The notes beneath the pieces were generated by a model. The model saw only the letters and a list, made by a program, of their open reading frames with translations. It had not been told where the DNA came from and made no database searches. This document shows positions 50,730-58,590 of a DNA stretch of 58,590 nucleotides, piece by piece. The stretch is taken from contig JAHDQE010000003.1 of assembly GCA_018433975.1 (NCBI GenBank), forward strand, positions 1 to 58,590, given 5' to 3'. A program made the position numbers and the translations under genes. The stretch's first letter is position 1; every line of letters starts with the position of its first letter. The DNA comes from Ornatilinea sp. (lineage in GTDB: Bacteria; Chloroflexota; Anaerolineae; Anaerolineales; Anaerolineaceae).

Positions 50730-53700
50730 AAAAAATACTATTCAATTTGATCATAAACTCGTTCTTCAACAATGGTTGTTTAACTTGCTTGGGGTAGATC
50801 AATTCTCCACCCTACAGGATTGGCTCAAAGATTCCGAGTTGGAAGGCTTTGATACTGAGAATCGGAGTAATTTTTATCACGAATTATCCTTGCGATTGGT
50901 TCACCGTCAGGGCGTAACGGACGATGATTTGCTGCGTTACGATGACAATATTGTTCGCTATTGGAAGCGGATAACCGAGAAACGCAATCAAAAAGAAGGG
51001 CGTATTCTCTACCTCAAATATTTCCAGTATTTAGCATTATTGGCAACCGAAATTTATCTGGAAAGATATTTTGATGATCCAGATGCATTATTGCTGAGCC
51101 TGAATGAAGTGGTTGATGATTTCAATGCAGATAAAACAGAACGGGAAAAAATCAATGGGTTTCTGTTCAACGAACTAAACAAACTCGCATTCTGGATGGC
51201 AACCGGCAGCGGCAAGACATTACTGATGCACTGCAACCTTTTGCAGTATAAGCATTACCTGAAACAGAAAAAAGCCGAAAAAACCATCAACCGCGTTCTT
51301 CTCCTGACGCCAAACGAAGGGCTTTCTCGCCAACACCTAGCAGAATTTGAACTATCTGGAATTGGCGCAGAGATCTTCAGCAAGAAAACTTTGGGCAGTA
51401 TGTTTTCTGGGGTGAGTATTGAGATCATCGATATTCATAAATTGGGTGACGCAAACGGTGATAAAACGGTTGATGTGGCTGCTTTTGAAGGCAACAACCT
51501 TGTTCTGGTGGATGAAGGACATTCAGGAGCCAGCAGCGGAGAAGCCGGGAAATGGATGCAGCGCAGGGAAGCATTATGCACAAATGGTTTCTCCATTGAG
51601 TATTCAGCTACCTTTGGGCAGGCAATAAGAAATGACAGCAAACTCATTGACACTTATGCCAAGAGCATCCTTTTTGATTATTCGTATCGCTATTTTTACA
51701 ATGATGGTTATGGCAAGGAATACCGCATCTTGAATTTGGAGGATGATAGTCACAGCGAACAACGCTATCGTTATCTGAGCGCTTGTTTACTGGCTTTCTA
51801 TCAGCAGCAAAAAGTATTCCAGGGAGAAAAACTGTCTTCCAAGCAGTATTTGATTGAAAAACCTTTGTGGATCTTTGTGGGTGGCAGCGTTAATGCGGTC
51901 AGCACCAGAAGAGGAAAGAAAATATCTGATGTGGTGGATATTCTCTTATTCCTTGCCAAATTTTCAGATCCAGACCAGCGATCGAGCAATACGCGTTTGA
52001 TTGCAGATTTCCTGCGTGGAGATGCTGGACTGCTGGATGCCAAGGGGCACGATATTTTTGAAACCAGTTTTACGTATTTGGCGGGATTAGATCTTACTGC
52101 AGAACAAATTTATCAAAATATTCTGGAAACCTTTTTCAATGTCAGTTCTCCAGCAAAATTATACGTAGAAAACCTGAAGGGCAGCGACGGTGAAATTGGT
52201 TTAAAACTTGGCGATAATGATTATTTCGGTTTGATCAATGTGGGTGATGCCAACGCATTGTGCAATCTTTGTGAAGAATTCCGTGAGTTGGTTGTACGTG
52301 AAGAGGCTGTGTCCTCTTCCATATTTCATCAGTTAGAAAGGCCGGACTCAGAAATCAATGTGCTGATCGGTTCGCGCAAATTTATGGAGGGCTGGAACAG
52401 CTGGCGGGTCAGCACAATGGGATTGATGAATATTGGGCGTGGCGAAGGCTCACAAATCATCCAGCTATTTGGGCGCGGCGTACGTTTGAAGGGGAAGGAG
52501 TTTTCCTTAAAGCGAAGTTCGGCTTTAGATGAAACCCATACACCACGACATATTCCCATTTTAGAAACTTTGAACATTTTCGGCGTCCGTGCTGATTATA
52601 TGCAGCAGTTTAGAGAATACCTGGAAGCTGAGGGGATTTCTCCAGACGGAGAAAAAGTTGAATTCATAATGCCTGTGATCAATGACCTGGGCAAACAAAA
52701 ACTCAAGATGATCCGGCTTCAGGAGGGTTTGGACTTTAAGCACGATGGCCCCCGCCCCACTTTGGGCCTGCCAGATGAGAAATTGAAACGCAAACCAATT
52801 GAGGTCAATTGGTATCCTCGTGTTCAGGCTTTGACCAGTAATAGCCAGACTGTAGAAATCGAAGCAGAACTGCATACTGAATATTTTTCTGCACAGCAAA
52901 CCGCTTTCCTCAATGTGGACGAGCTCTTTTTTGCAATGCAGCAATTCAAGAATGAACGCGGTTGGTATAACCTGAACATCAGCCGGGAAGGCATTGAAAA
53001 ATTACTCAATGATCATTCCTGGTATAGACTTTATATTCCAGAAGGCGAATTTTATCCAAGCCGTTTCACGAAAGTGGATCAGTGGCAAGAGATAATGACA
53101 GCACTGTTGAAAAAGTATTGTGATCGTTTTTATAAGCATAAAAAGGCTGAATGGGAAGGCAAACATCTGGAGTATCGAGAATTGACACCGGATGATCCCA
53201 ACTTCTTCCAAGAATACAAAATCCTTTACGACAAATCCAGAGAAGATATTGGGCAAAGGCTTGAAGCCATTAAAAAGGCAATTGAAGAAAAGAAGCTGCA
53301 AAATATGCAGTTTGAACGACTTCATGTCATTTTCTTTGAGCGCCATCTATACCAGCCACTACTCTATCTTGGTAATGGGTGCCAACTAGAAATCAGTCCG
53401 GTCGCATTAAACGAAGGAGAGAAAAATTTTGTTGAGGATTTAAAAACATTCTTCACGAATTCCGATGGATATTTCCAGAATAAAGAGCTTTACCTGTTGC
53501 GAAACCGCAGTAAGGGAAGCGGTGTTGGATTCTTCGAAGCTGGCAATTTTTACCCCGACTTTATAATGTGGTTGGTGGTCGGTGACAAGCAGTACGTGAG
53601 TTTCATTGACCCTAAAGGCATAGGTCGCATTGGCTTGGCGGATCCGAAGGTTGAGTTTTACCAAACCATTAAAGACCTTGAAAAAGATTTGAATGATCCG

Positions 53701-53868
53701 AATATCGTTCTGAATTCTTTCATTGTTTCCAACAGCGAATTTCACACTTTGCCCATACAAATACAAAATATGAGCAAAGAGGATTGGGAAGCCAAAAATG
53801 TGTTCTTCCAGGTAGATGATCGAGACGTCTATATCGAGAGAATTATGGAAAGAATTGGAGCGGATTAA
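50719..53868 (+). CDS. res: Type III restriction enzyme Res subunit (helicase-nuclease)
   Basis: About 1049 residues. Superfamily 2 helicase motifs: Walker A MATGSGKT (about residue 160), motif II VLVDEGHSG (DEGH, about 265), and the motif VI region IGRGEGSQIIQLFGRGVRLK (about 575-595). A C-terminal PD-(D/E)xK-type nuclease is seen as FYPDFIMWLVV ... FIDPKGIG (about 945-970), with Asp, Asp and Lys in order. It uses ATP to communicate between sites and cleaves unmodified DNA together with Mod. The start overlaps the preceding gene; an in-frame ATG at 50707 is possible but sits directly on the GAGG. Confidence 0.92.
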   Translation: MANKKNTIQFDHKLVLQQWLFNLLGVDQFSTLQDWLKDSELEGFDTENRSNFYHELSLRLVHRQGVTDDDLLRYDDNIVRYWKRITEKRNQKEGRILYLKYFQYLALLATEIYLERYFDDPDALLLSLNEVVDDFNADKTEREKINGFLFNELNKLAFWMATGSGKTLLMHCNLLQYKHYLKQKKAEKTINRVLLLTPNEGLSRQHLAEFELSGIGAEIFSKKTLGSMFSGVSIEIIDIHKLGDANGDKTVDVAAFEGNNLVLVDEGHSGASSGEAGKWMQRREALCTNGFSIEYSATFGQAIRNDSKLIDTYAKSILFDYSYRYFYNDGYGKEYRILNLEDDSHSEQRYRYLSACLLAFYQQQKVFQGEKLSSKQYLIEKPLWIFVGGSVNAVSTRRGKKISDVVDILLFLAKFSDPDQRSSNTRLIADFLRGDAGLLDAKGHDIFETSFTYLAGLDLTAEQIYQNILETFFNVSSPAKLYVENLKGSDGEIGLKLGDNDYFGLINVGDANALCNLCEEFRELVVREEAVSSSIFHQLERPDSEINVLIGSRKFMEGWNSWRVSTMGLMNIGRGEGSQIIQLFGRGVRLKGKEFSLKRSSALDETHTPRHIPILETLNIFGVRADYMQQFREYLEAEGISPDGEKVEFIMPVINDLGKQKLKMIRLQEGLDFKHDGPRPTLGLPDEKLKRKPIEVNWYPRVQALTSNSQTVEIEAELHTEYFSAQQTAFLNVDELFFAMQQFKNERGWYNLNISREGIEKLLNDHSWYRLYIPEGEFYPSRFTKVDQWQEIMTALLKKYCDRFYKHKKAEWEGKHLEYRELTPDDPNFFQEYKILYDKSREDIGQRLEAIKKAIEEKKLQNMQFERLHVIFFERHLYQPLLYLGNGCQLEISPVALNEGEKNFVEDLKTFFTNSDGYFQNKELYLLRNRSKGSGVGFFEAGNFYPDFIMWLVVGDKQYVSFIDPKGIGRIGLADPKVEFYQTIKDLEKDLNDPNIVLNSFIVSNSEFHTLPIQIQNMSKEDWEAKNVFFQVDDRDVYIERIMERIGAD

Positions 53869-54427
53869 AGTCGATTGCCTAGCGTTGCAAAAAGAGGGTT
53901 TTATGATTGATACAAATCGTCAAAACTTGACATCTTTCCATGCGAAGCATTGTGAACCTGTCCGGAAAATCGTTGAAGAAGATATGTAACCTGTTGGAAA
54001 TCCATTTCCAATAACCCACTAAAGAGGTCAACGTCTCCATGAAAAAGGATAACATAAAATCAAATCGTTGATATTTTCCACCTGTCCCACAAGGTGCGGT
54101 TATACCCACTGTATTTGTTTCTAAGAATAGGCGGGGACGTGGATGTGCTCGTGCAAAATTGCCAAGAACGCAAAGGTTTTTAAGGGATGGTAAAAAGAGG
54201 CGATTATCTCCGGCAGTGAACAGCATGGTTATGAGCATCCCGGTACGTCAGGCGCAGGAAAAGTAAAGGATGCCGGACTGGTGGGGAGAGATTCTGACGC
54301 GCGGAGCGCGTCAGAATGACACCTGGTATGGAAAAAGCGCGCCTTTCCGGTTTTCTGGTAGATTGTATGGGGATGTTTGAAGGTGTGCTTTCCCATCCAC
54401 GCCTCCGCCCCGCATAACCTGACAGAG
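53869..54427. other. Boundary region after the RM operon, without a firm gene
   Basis: 559 bases. A minus-strand frame of 119 codons (53879-54238) is open but has no recognisable domain or convincing ribosome-binding site, so it is not called. At about 54158-54182 there is a GCCAAGAACGCAAAGGTTTTTA segment resembling the CCGCAAAGG repeats at 39.8 kb. At 54291-54317 lies a perfect hairpin. G+C content returns to the high background on the right side. Confidence 0.45.
54291..54317. repeat. Perfect inverted repeat
   Basis: Twelve-base arms ATTCTGACGCGC / GCGCGTCAGAAT with spacer GGA, followed by GACA. It has the look of the dispersed '...TCAGAATGACA' palindromes found in many genomes. It lies downstream of res and of the convergent glycosyltransferase-like gene, so it could also act as a transcript-end hairpin. 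Confidence 0.75.
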
Positions 54428-56464
54428 TCAGTTCTCCGGGCAGAGGTTTGCCACCAGGAATTTGGAGATTTTATCGTCCTGGGTCTGCGGGCCCGAATGG
54501 GCCAGACAGTAGGGTTTCAGGAAATAGGGATCTTCGCGCAGGAGGGCGCCAATCTCGTTGGCCTGGTCAAACATGCCCAGGCGGGCGTAGGCTTCATAGA
54601 ACGGCATCCATTCCGCGACGTCGCCGGGGGCCAGATGCTGCGAGGAGGCTTCTTCTGCCAGCTTCACAACCGCTTCCCAATCCTTTTGCTGGCGGGCGAG
54701 GCCGGCCTTCTGGTAGTAGTAGCACCATCCGCGCGCGGGTTCAGGGCCGAAGACCTCCACCGGCGGGGTGTGGCTTTCGCCATCGGTCAGGATCTGGTCG
54801 ATCCTGGAATTCTCTGCTACCAGGCGGATCATGGCGTCTTCACCTTCCGGGAAGGCCAGGTCGGTTCCATCGTAGACCTGCAAACAGCCCGTCCCGGAGG
54901 GCAGGCTGACCACCAGGGCCCGGCTGAGATCCGCCATGTATTCAAACCTGCGGAAGGTACGGCCGTAGCGGTCGCGGTTCTGGATGGCGGGCAGGGTTTC
55001 CTGGTTCAGAATCTCTCCGGAAACTTTCAGCGATCCGGCAGAAAAATCGGGGTCATAGAGGATATTGGCAGGTCCCCAGATCTCGTAGCTCTCGGCAAGG
55101 CGGTAGCCGCCCGGCAGCTCGGCCACAATGGTGGTCTCGGGTTGGAGATCCGGCGCCCGCCAGGAGAGCTGCCACCACAACTGGCGCTGGTACTCCCAGA
55201 AGCGGCTGAAGTACGCGCCGTTGCCGTAGTGGGTGACCACCGACAGGACGATCAGGAAACCGATCAGGAAATAACGCGTTTTATCGGACCGGAAGAAGTG
55301 GAAAATCAGGCCGGTCACCAGCATGACCGCGCCGATGGAGGCCAGGAGGGTGTAGCGGTCAAAAGTGTTCCGCAATTCCACGTCCCGGTTCGCGGCGATA
55401 ACCGGCAGGATGCTGACTGCGGCAACCAACAACCCAATCCAGACGGCATGGATGGCCCAGCCGCGGTCTTCTTCCGCCGGGTCTCCGGTTCCGGCACCGG
55501 CGGGAGCGGGGAGCCCTTTCTTGAGAAAAACGAAGAGGATGACCAGTGCCGCAGCCGCCAGCAGGAGGGCTGTGGTGAGCGCGGTGTAGTTTAAAGCGTT
55601 TGCCAGGTCATACAGGGGGACAAACCAGGCCAGAACGAGGGTGTTGAAGACGCCTTTCAGGAGTTCATATCCCAGGCGCACGAACATTGTGAAAGGGTTA
55701 TGGGTGTAAGTGGCCGCCAGTGAACCGATATCCGTGGCAGCCCGGGTGCTGTTAAAGATGAAGACCCGCCAGTAGAGGAAGGCTCCCAACGTGATCAGGT
55801 TGGGAAGCCAGGTTTTCAGGACCTTCCAGGCTTTCTCGCGGAGGGTCCCCGCATGGTCGCGGTAATAAAGATAGCCCAGCAGGACCAGCCGCACCCCTTC
55901 GACCCCGACCATCCATTCCATGATGAGATAGCACAGGGCTCCGGTGACCATTGAGCCCAGCACCAGAGGGATTTGCAGGGAAAGTTTTTTCGTTTGGGTA
56001 AACAGGACGGTCAGGAGGAGGGAGAAAATGCCGCTGGCAAGCCCTACCAGATGCACCTGGTAAGAGCTGGCGGTGGGAAGCTGTAAAAATCCGGGATAAA
56101 CCAGGAACAGGGCGGCCATGAAAAAGGTGGCGACGCGCTGCCGGGGCCACACCAGACGCACCAATATAAACATGAAAAATGCGCCCGCAAACCGGCAGAA
56201 GAGGGCATAGAGCTGCCAGGCGAGAGGATTGTCTCCCAGAACTTTGTAGGTTGCCGCGTAGACCAGACCCATAAAGGGGCGATCAATCTTATGTTCGTCC
56301 AATATCCGCCCGGGTCCCTGAACGTATCCCGACCAGGCTACATGCCAGTCATCCCGGTAGTACCCCAGCTTGCTGATGAACGGCAAAAAGACGATCAGTC
56401 CGATGAGCAGGATGATGAGAAAGTCGGAAAGTTTCAGGGCCGCAGCATTTTTAAAAAGTTTCAT
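54428..56464 (-). CDS. GT-C-like polytopic membrane protein, probable glycosyltransferase
   Basis: 678 residues. About eleven membrane helices occupy residues 12-430, with the early acidic motif GYYRDDWHVAWSGYVQG (about residue 33) in the first outer loop, typical of polyprenyl-phosphate-dependent GT-C enzymes. A large extracytoplasmic C-terminus (about 435-678) includes a helical segment resembling tetratricopeptide repeats (WEAVVKLAEEASSQHLAPGD, EAYARLGMFDQANEI). The ATG has GAGGGGAAA upstream. It probably adds sugars to a surface polymer. Substrate is unknown. It is divergent from the RelA/SpoT homologue. Confidence 0.75.
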   Translation of the reverse strand: MKLFKNAAALKLSDFLIILLIGLIVFLPFISKLGYYRDDWHVAWSGYVQGPGRILDEHKIDRPFMGLVYAATYKVLGDNPLAWQLYALFCRFAGAFFMFILVRLVWPRQRVATFFMAALFLVYPGFLQLPTASSYQVHLVGLASGIFSLLLTVLFTQTKKLSLQIPLVLGSMVTGALCYLIMEWMVGVEGVRLVLLGYLYYRDHAGTLREKAWKVLKTWLPNLITLGAFLYWRVFIFNSTRAATDIGSLAATYTHNPFTMFVRLGYELLKGVFNTLVLAWFVPLYDLANALNYTALTTALLLAAAALVILFVFLKKGLPAPAGAGTGDPAEEDRGWAIHAVWIGLLVAAVSILPVIAANRDVELRNTFDRYTLLASIGAVMLVTGLIFHFFRSDKTRYFLIGFLIVLSVVTHYGNGAYFSRFWEYQRQLWWQLSWRAPDLQPETTIVAELPGGYRLAESYEIWGPANILYDPDFSAGSLKVSGEILNQETLPAIQNRDRYGRTFRRFEYMADLSRALVVSLPSGTGCLQVYDGTDLAFPEGEDAMIRLVAENSRIDQILTDGESHTPPVEVFGPEPARGWCYYYQKAGLARQQKDWEAVVKLAEEASSQHLAPGDVAEWMPFYEAYARLGMFDQANEIGALLREDPYFLKPYCLAHSGPQTQDDKISKFLVANLCPEN

Positions 56465-56705
56465 TTTCCCCTCGGGTTTTGTTTATAATCAAGAGTTGGA
56501 GGTTGTCCGTTTCTATTATACCGTTGGAAGGAAAACCTTTTAAAAAATTGAGCTGTTTCTGCCGGGAGTTCCCTGAACACTGAACCCTGCCGCTGAAACT
56601 CAGCGGATGCCACCAGGAACGGCATTCCCCCTACCCACTGAAACGGTTTAGATTAAAATAAAAGACAGACAGGCGTTTTCTGGCCCTCGATCAGGAGATA
56701 CGATA

Positions 56706-58562
56706 ATGGTAAATGTGGAATATGTTCAGATACTGCGCCCACAGCTTGCAGGCAAGTTTGATCCGGGAGCATTTTCAGCACGGACACCCGCCATCGCGGA
56801 TGCCTACGCATGGGGTAAGGAACTCCATGCGGGGCAGGTCCGACTGAGCGGGGAACCCTATTTTGAGACGCACTGCGCCTGGGTGGCAGCCTTCATCGAT
56901 AATTTGGTGCAGAATGAGGCCTGGACAATCGCGGCCCTGCTGCACGATGCCGTTGAGGACAGCGGCGAAAGCCTGGACCGCATCCGGGAACGTTTCCCCG
57001 GACAGCTGGGTGAGGAAGTTGCCCATATTGTGGACGGGGTCACCAAGCTGAGCCGCCCGCGGGATGGGCGTTCGCGCGAACTGGAGACCCTGCGCAAGAT
57101 TGCCATGTTCCGCGACCCGGGGGTGTTCCTGGTCAAGCTGGCCGATAAAAGCCATAACCTGATGACCCTGGAACACATGCGTCCGGATAAGCGCTTCCAG
57201 AAGGCGAAAGAAGCCATCAGCGCTTACGGCAAGCTGGCGGGCATCCTGAACTGCTACAGCTGGCGGCGCTGGCTGGAGGACATGGCCTTCCCTTATGTGG
57301 ACCCAGAAGCCTATACCAGCGTGAAGACTAAACTGGACAGCGACCCGCGCATGGACCCCGATTTCATCAACCCCATGCTGGATCATCTCGCCGAAATTAT
57401 GGACAGGGCAGGAATCTCCGGCCGGGTGCAGGTTGTTGTGGACGGGTACTGGCAGTCCTGGTTCAAGCTGCGGCAGCGCGCCCGCAGCCGTTTGACCTCG
57501 ATGAATACTTTCGCGGATGTGAATGATGTGATCAGCTTCCGCATGATTGTTGAAGAAAACAACCCCGACCTGTGTTATACCCTGTTGGGCGGGGTGGACC
57601 GTTTCCTGGGCTCGTATCTTGATGACAGCCGTTTTGATGACTTCATTGCCGATCCCAAGAATGATTACCGCGCACTCCAGGTTACGGCTTATTTGCCGGA
57701 TTACGGCGCGGTTGAAGTGGCAATTGCCACCGAGGATATGGAAGGCGAAAATACCTGGGGCATTGTGTACTGCATCCAGCAGGGCAAAGACATCGGCCAC
57801 TACCGCCCGGTAGAGATCCTGACGCCCACGGGCGGGGCGCGGTTCCTTCCGGAAGGCTCCACGGTGCTGGACGCAGTGGTATCGATCCAACAGGAACTGC
57901 TGCTGGATAAAATCAGCTCGGTGGAAGTGAACGGCCGGCTGGCCAAGCTCTCCGAAAAGGTGCATCCGGGGGATGTGGTGGAGGTGATCACCTCGACTCA
58001 GCGCCTGAAGCCTACCCGCGAGTGGCTGAACTATGCCAATCCCTCTACCGCCCGGCGGCTGCGTGCCGTGCTGGCAACCGAAGCGCTCAAACGCTCCGAA
58101 GAGCAGGGCAAGGCAGCGGCCCGCCCGGTGTTGATGGCACGCGGCATTCTGGACTTGAAAGATGTGCTGGCGTTAGAGAAGGACCGGTTTGACATTTTGC
58201 TGGGACAACTGGCCTGCGCCAGCCTGACGGACCTGTATGTGGCGGTGGGCGGCGGGGCGGTACCTCTGGATCAATTGGGACGCGGATTGGATGAAGCGGG
58301 AATTTCCGGAGAGAGTCTGGACTGGACGACCATCCGGATTGTAGGCTGCCCGGAAACGCACCGCCCGGGCGTGCTGGCCCAACTGGCGGGAATGGTTTCG
58401 CAGGTGGGAGGCAATATCCTGCGCTCGGTGAATGATACTTTGCCGGACGGCGGTTTCATGGTGCGGCTGGTTGTCCGGAATCTGGATAAAGAGGCGCTGG
58501 AGCGGTTGGGCGAGTCTTTCGAAAAGATGGATGTGGAGTTTGAGGTGATCGAAATTGTATAA
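56706..58562 (+). CDS. Long RelA/SpoT homologue with degenerate synthetase domain
   Basis: 618 residues in Rsh order. HD hydrolase domain (about 35-200): HAGQVRLSGEPYFETH, LLHDAVEDSG with His80-Asp81, and VKLADKSHNLMTLEHMRPDK, with all metal ligands present. Synthetase-like domain (about 225-370): the usual SLH after PK-N-Y is ALQVT, and the EIQIRT motif reads EVAIATEDM, so (p)ppGpp synthesis is doubtful. TGS domain (about 375-440: EILTPTGGARFLPEGSTVLD) and C-terminal ACT domain (about 535-618: RPGVLAQLAGMVSQVGGNIL). It probably degrades (p)ppGpp. AGGAG lies 5 bases before ATAATG. Confidence 0.88.
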   Translation: MVNVEYVQILRPQLAGKFDPGAFSARTPAIADAYAWGKELHAGQVRLSGEPYFETHCAWVAAFIDNLVQNEAWTIAALLHDAVEDSGESLDRIRERFPGQLGEEVAHIVDGVTKLSRPRDGRSRELETLRKIAMFRDPGVFLVKLADKSHNLMTLEHMRPDKRFQKAKEAISAYGKLAGILNCYSWRRWLEDMAFPYVDPEAYTSVKTKLDSDPRMDPDFINPMLDHLAEIMDRAGISGRVQVVVDGYWQSWFKLRQRARSRLTSMNTFADVNDVISFRMIVEENNPDLCYTLLGGVDRFLGSYLDDSRFDDFIADPKNDYRALQVTAYLPDYGAVEVAIATEDMEGENTWGIVYCIQQGKDIGHYRPVEILTPTGGARFLPEGSTVLDAVVSIQQELLLDKISSVEVNGRLAKLSEKVHPGDVVEVITSTQRLKPTREWLNYANPSTARRLRAVLATEALKRSEEQGKAAARPVLMARGILDLKDVLALEKDRFDILLGQLACASLTDLYVAVGGGAVPLDQLGRGLDEAGISGESLDWTTIRIVGCPETHRPGVLAQLAGMVSQVGGNILRSVNDTLPDGGFMVRLVVRNLDKEALERLGESFEKMDVEFEVIEIV

Positions 58563-58590
58563 TAAGAGCACAACAGTCCAGGAGAATGAC

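Noticed and set aside
53879..54238. A 119-codon minus-strand frame after the RM operon
   Set aside because: It has no recognisable domain and no convincing ribosome-binding site, and one end runs through a CGCAAAGG-type repeat. It may be a remnant, but this cannot be supported.
54377..55594. A 405-codon open frame on the plus strand
   Set aside because: It is antisense to the GT-C-like membrane protein and has low-complexity composition. The minus-strand frame has a ribosome-binding site and membrane helices.
56775..57965. A 396-codon open frame on the minus strand
   Set aside because: It is antisense to the RelA/SpoT homologue, whose domains are unmistakable.

Overview
The window looks like a chromosome segment from a member of Chloroflexota, probably class Anaerolineae. 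This is inferred from gene style, not from a marker gene. The signs are several beta-propeller lipoproteins and membrane proteins with Pro/Thr-rich linkers, tandem SagB-type nitroreductases, a DUF438-hemerythrin protein, GT-C membrane glycosyltransferases, frequent TTG/GTG starts and several genes without a clear Shine-Dalgarno sequence. Most of the window is G+C-rich. About 41.2-53.9 kb is visibly more A+T-rich and carries defence genes, which fits acquisition by transfer.

Layout. 0-3.2 kb: a hypothetical gene, a propeller lipoprotein, two tRNA-Ser genes with promoter and terminator, a Nudix hydrolase and a broken YciI-like gene. 3.4-8 kb: a lipid acyltransferase, a GT-C glycosyltransferase with a discoidin-like tail, a membrane protein and a CYTH-domain protein. 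8-12.5 kb: a thioesterase and two SagB-type oxidoreductases on the minus strand, then a Crp/Fnr regulator, a small 2[4Fe-4S] ferredoxin and a DUF438-hemerythrin-PAS protein that look like a redox or NO/O2 response module. 12.6-18.6 kb: two MarR-controlled efflux modules (a heterodimeric ABC exporter and an MFS pump), each with a clear palindromic operator. 18.7-22 kb: thioredoxin, S9 peptidase and an MBL-fold hydrolase. 22-31.5 kb (minus): alpha/beta hydrolase, orphan histidine kinase, WD40 lipoprotein, a long class-V aminotransferase with a condensed second copy at its N-terminus, and two single-pass proteins sharing a cytoplasmic N-terminal domain. 31.8-39.7 kb (plus): AbgA-like amidohydrolase, AlkD-like protein, cysteine-cluster protein, 8-oxoguanine-deaminase-like amidohydrolase, SET protein, ICMT-like methyltransferase, two SAM methyltransferases and a truncated YdeI-like gene.

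39.7-46.9 kb is a repeat-rich accessory zone. It holds diverged repeats of several families, gene-end fragments, a 59-residue protein with a TTG start, a large propeller lipoprotein and a membrane protein bracketed by copies of one long repeat, and an AbiEi/AbiEii toxin-antitoxin pair. 46.9-53.9 kb is a three-gene type III restriction-modification operon (mod - unknown gene - res). The middle gene encodes a 248-residue protein with a Gly/Ala-rich hydrophobic segment. It is the best candidate here for an undescribed defence component. 54.4-58.6 kb: a second GT-C protein and a long RelA/SpoT homologue whose synthetase motifs look degenerate.
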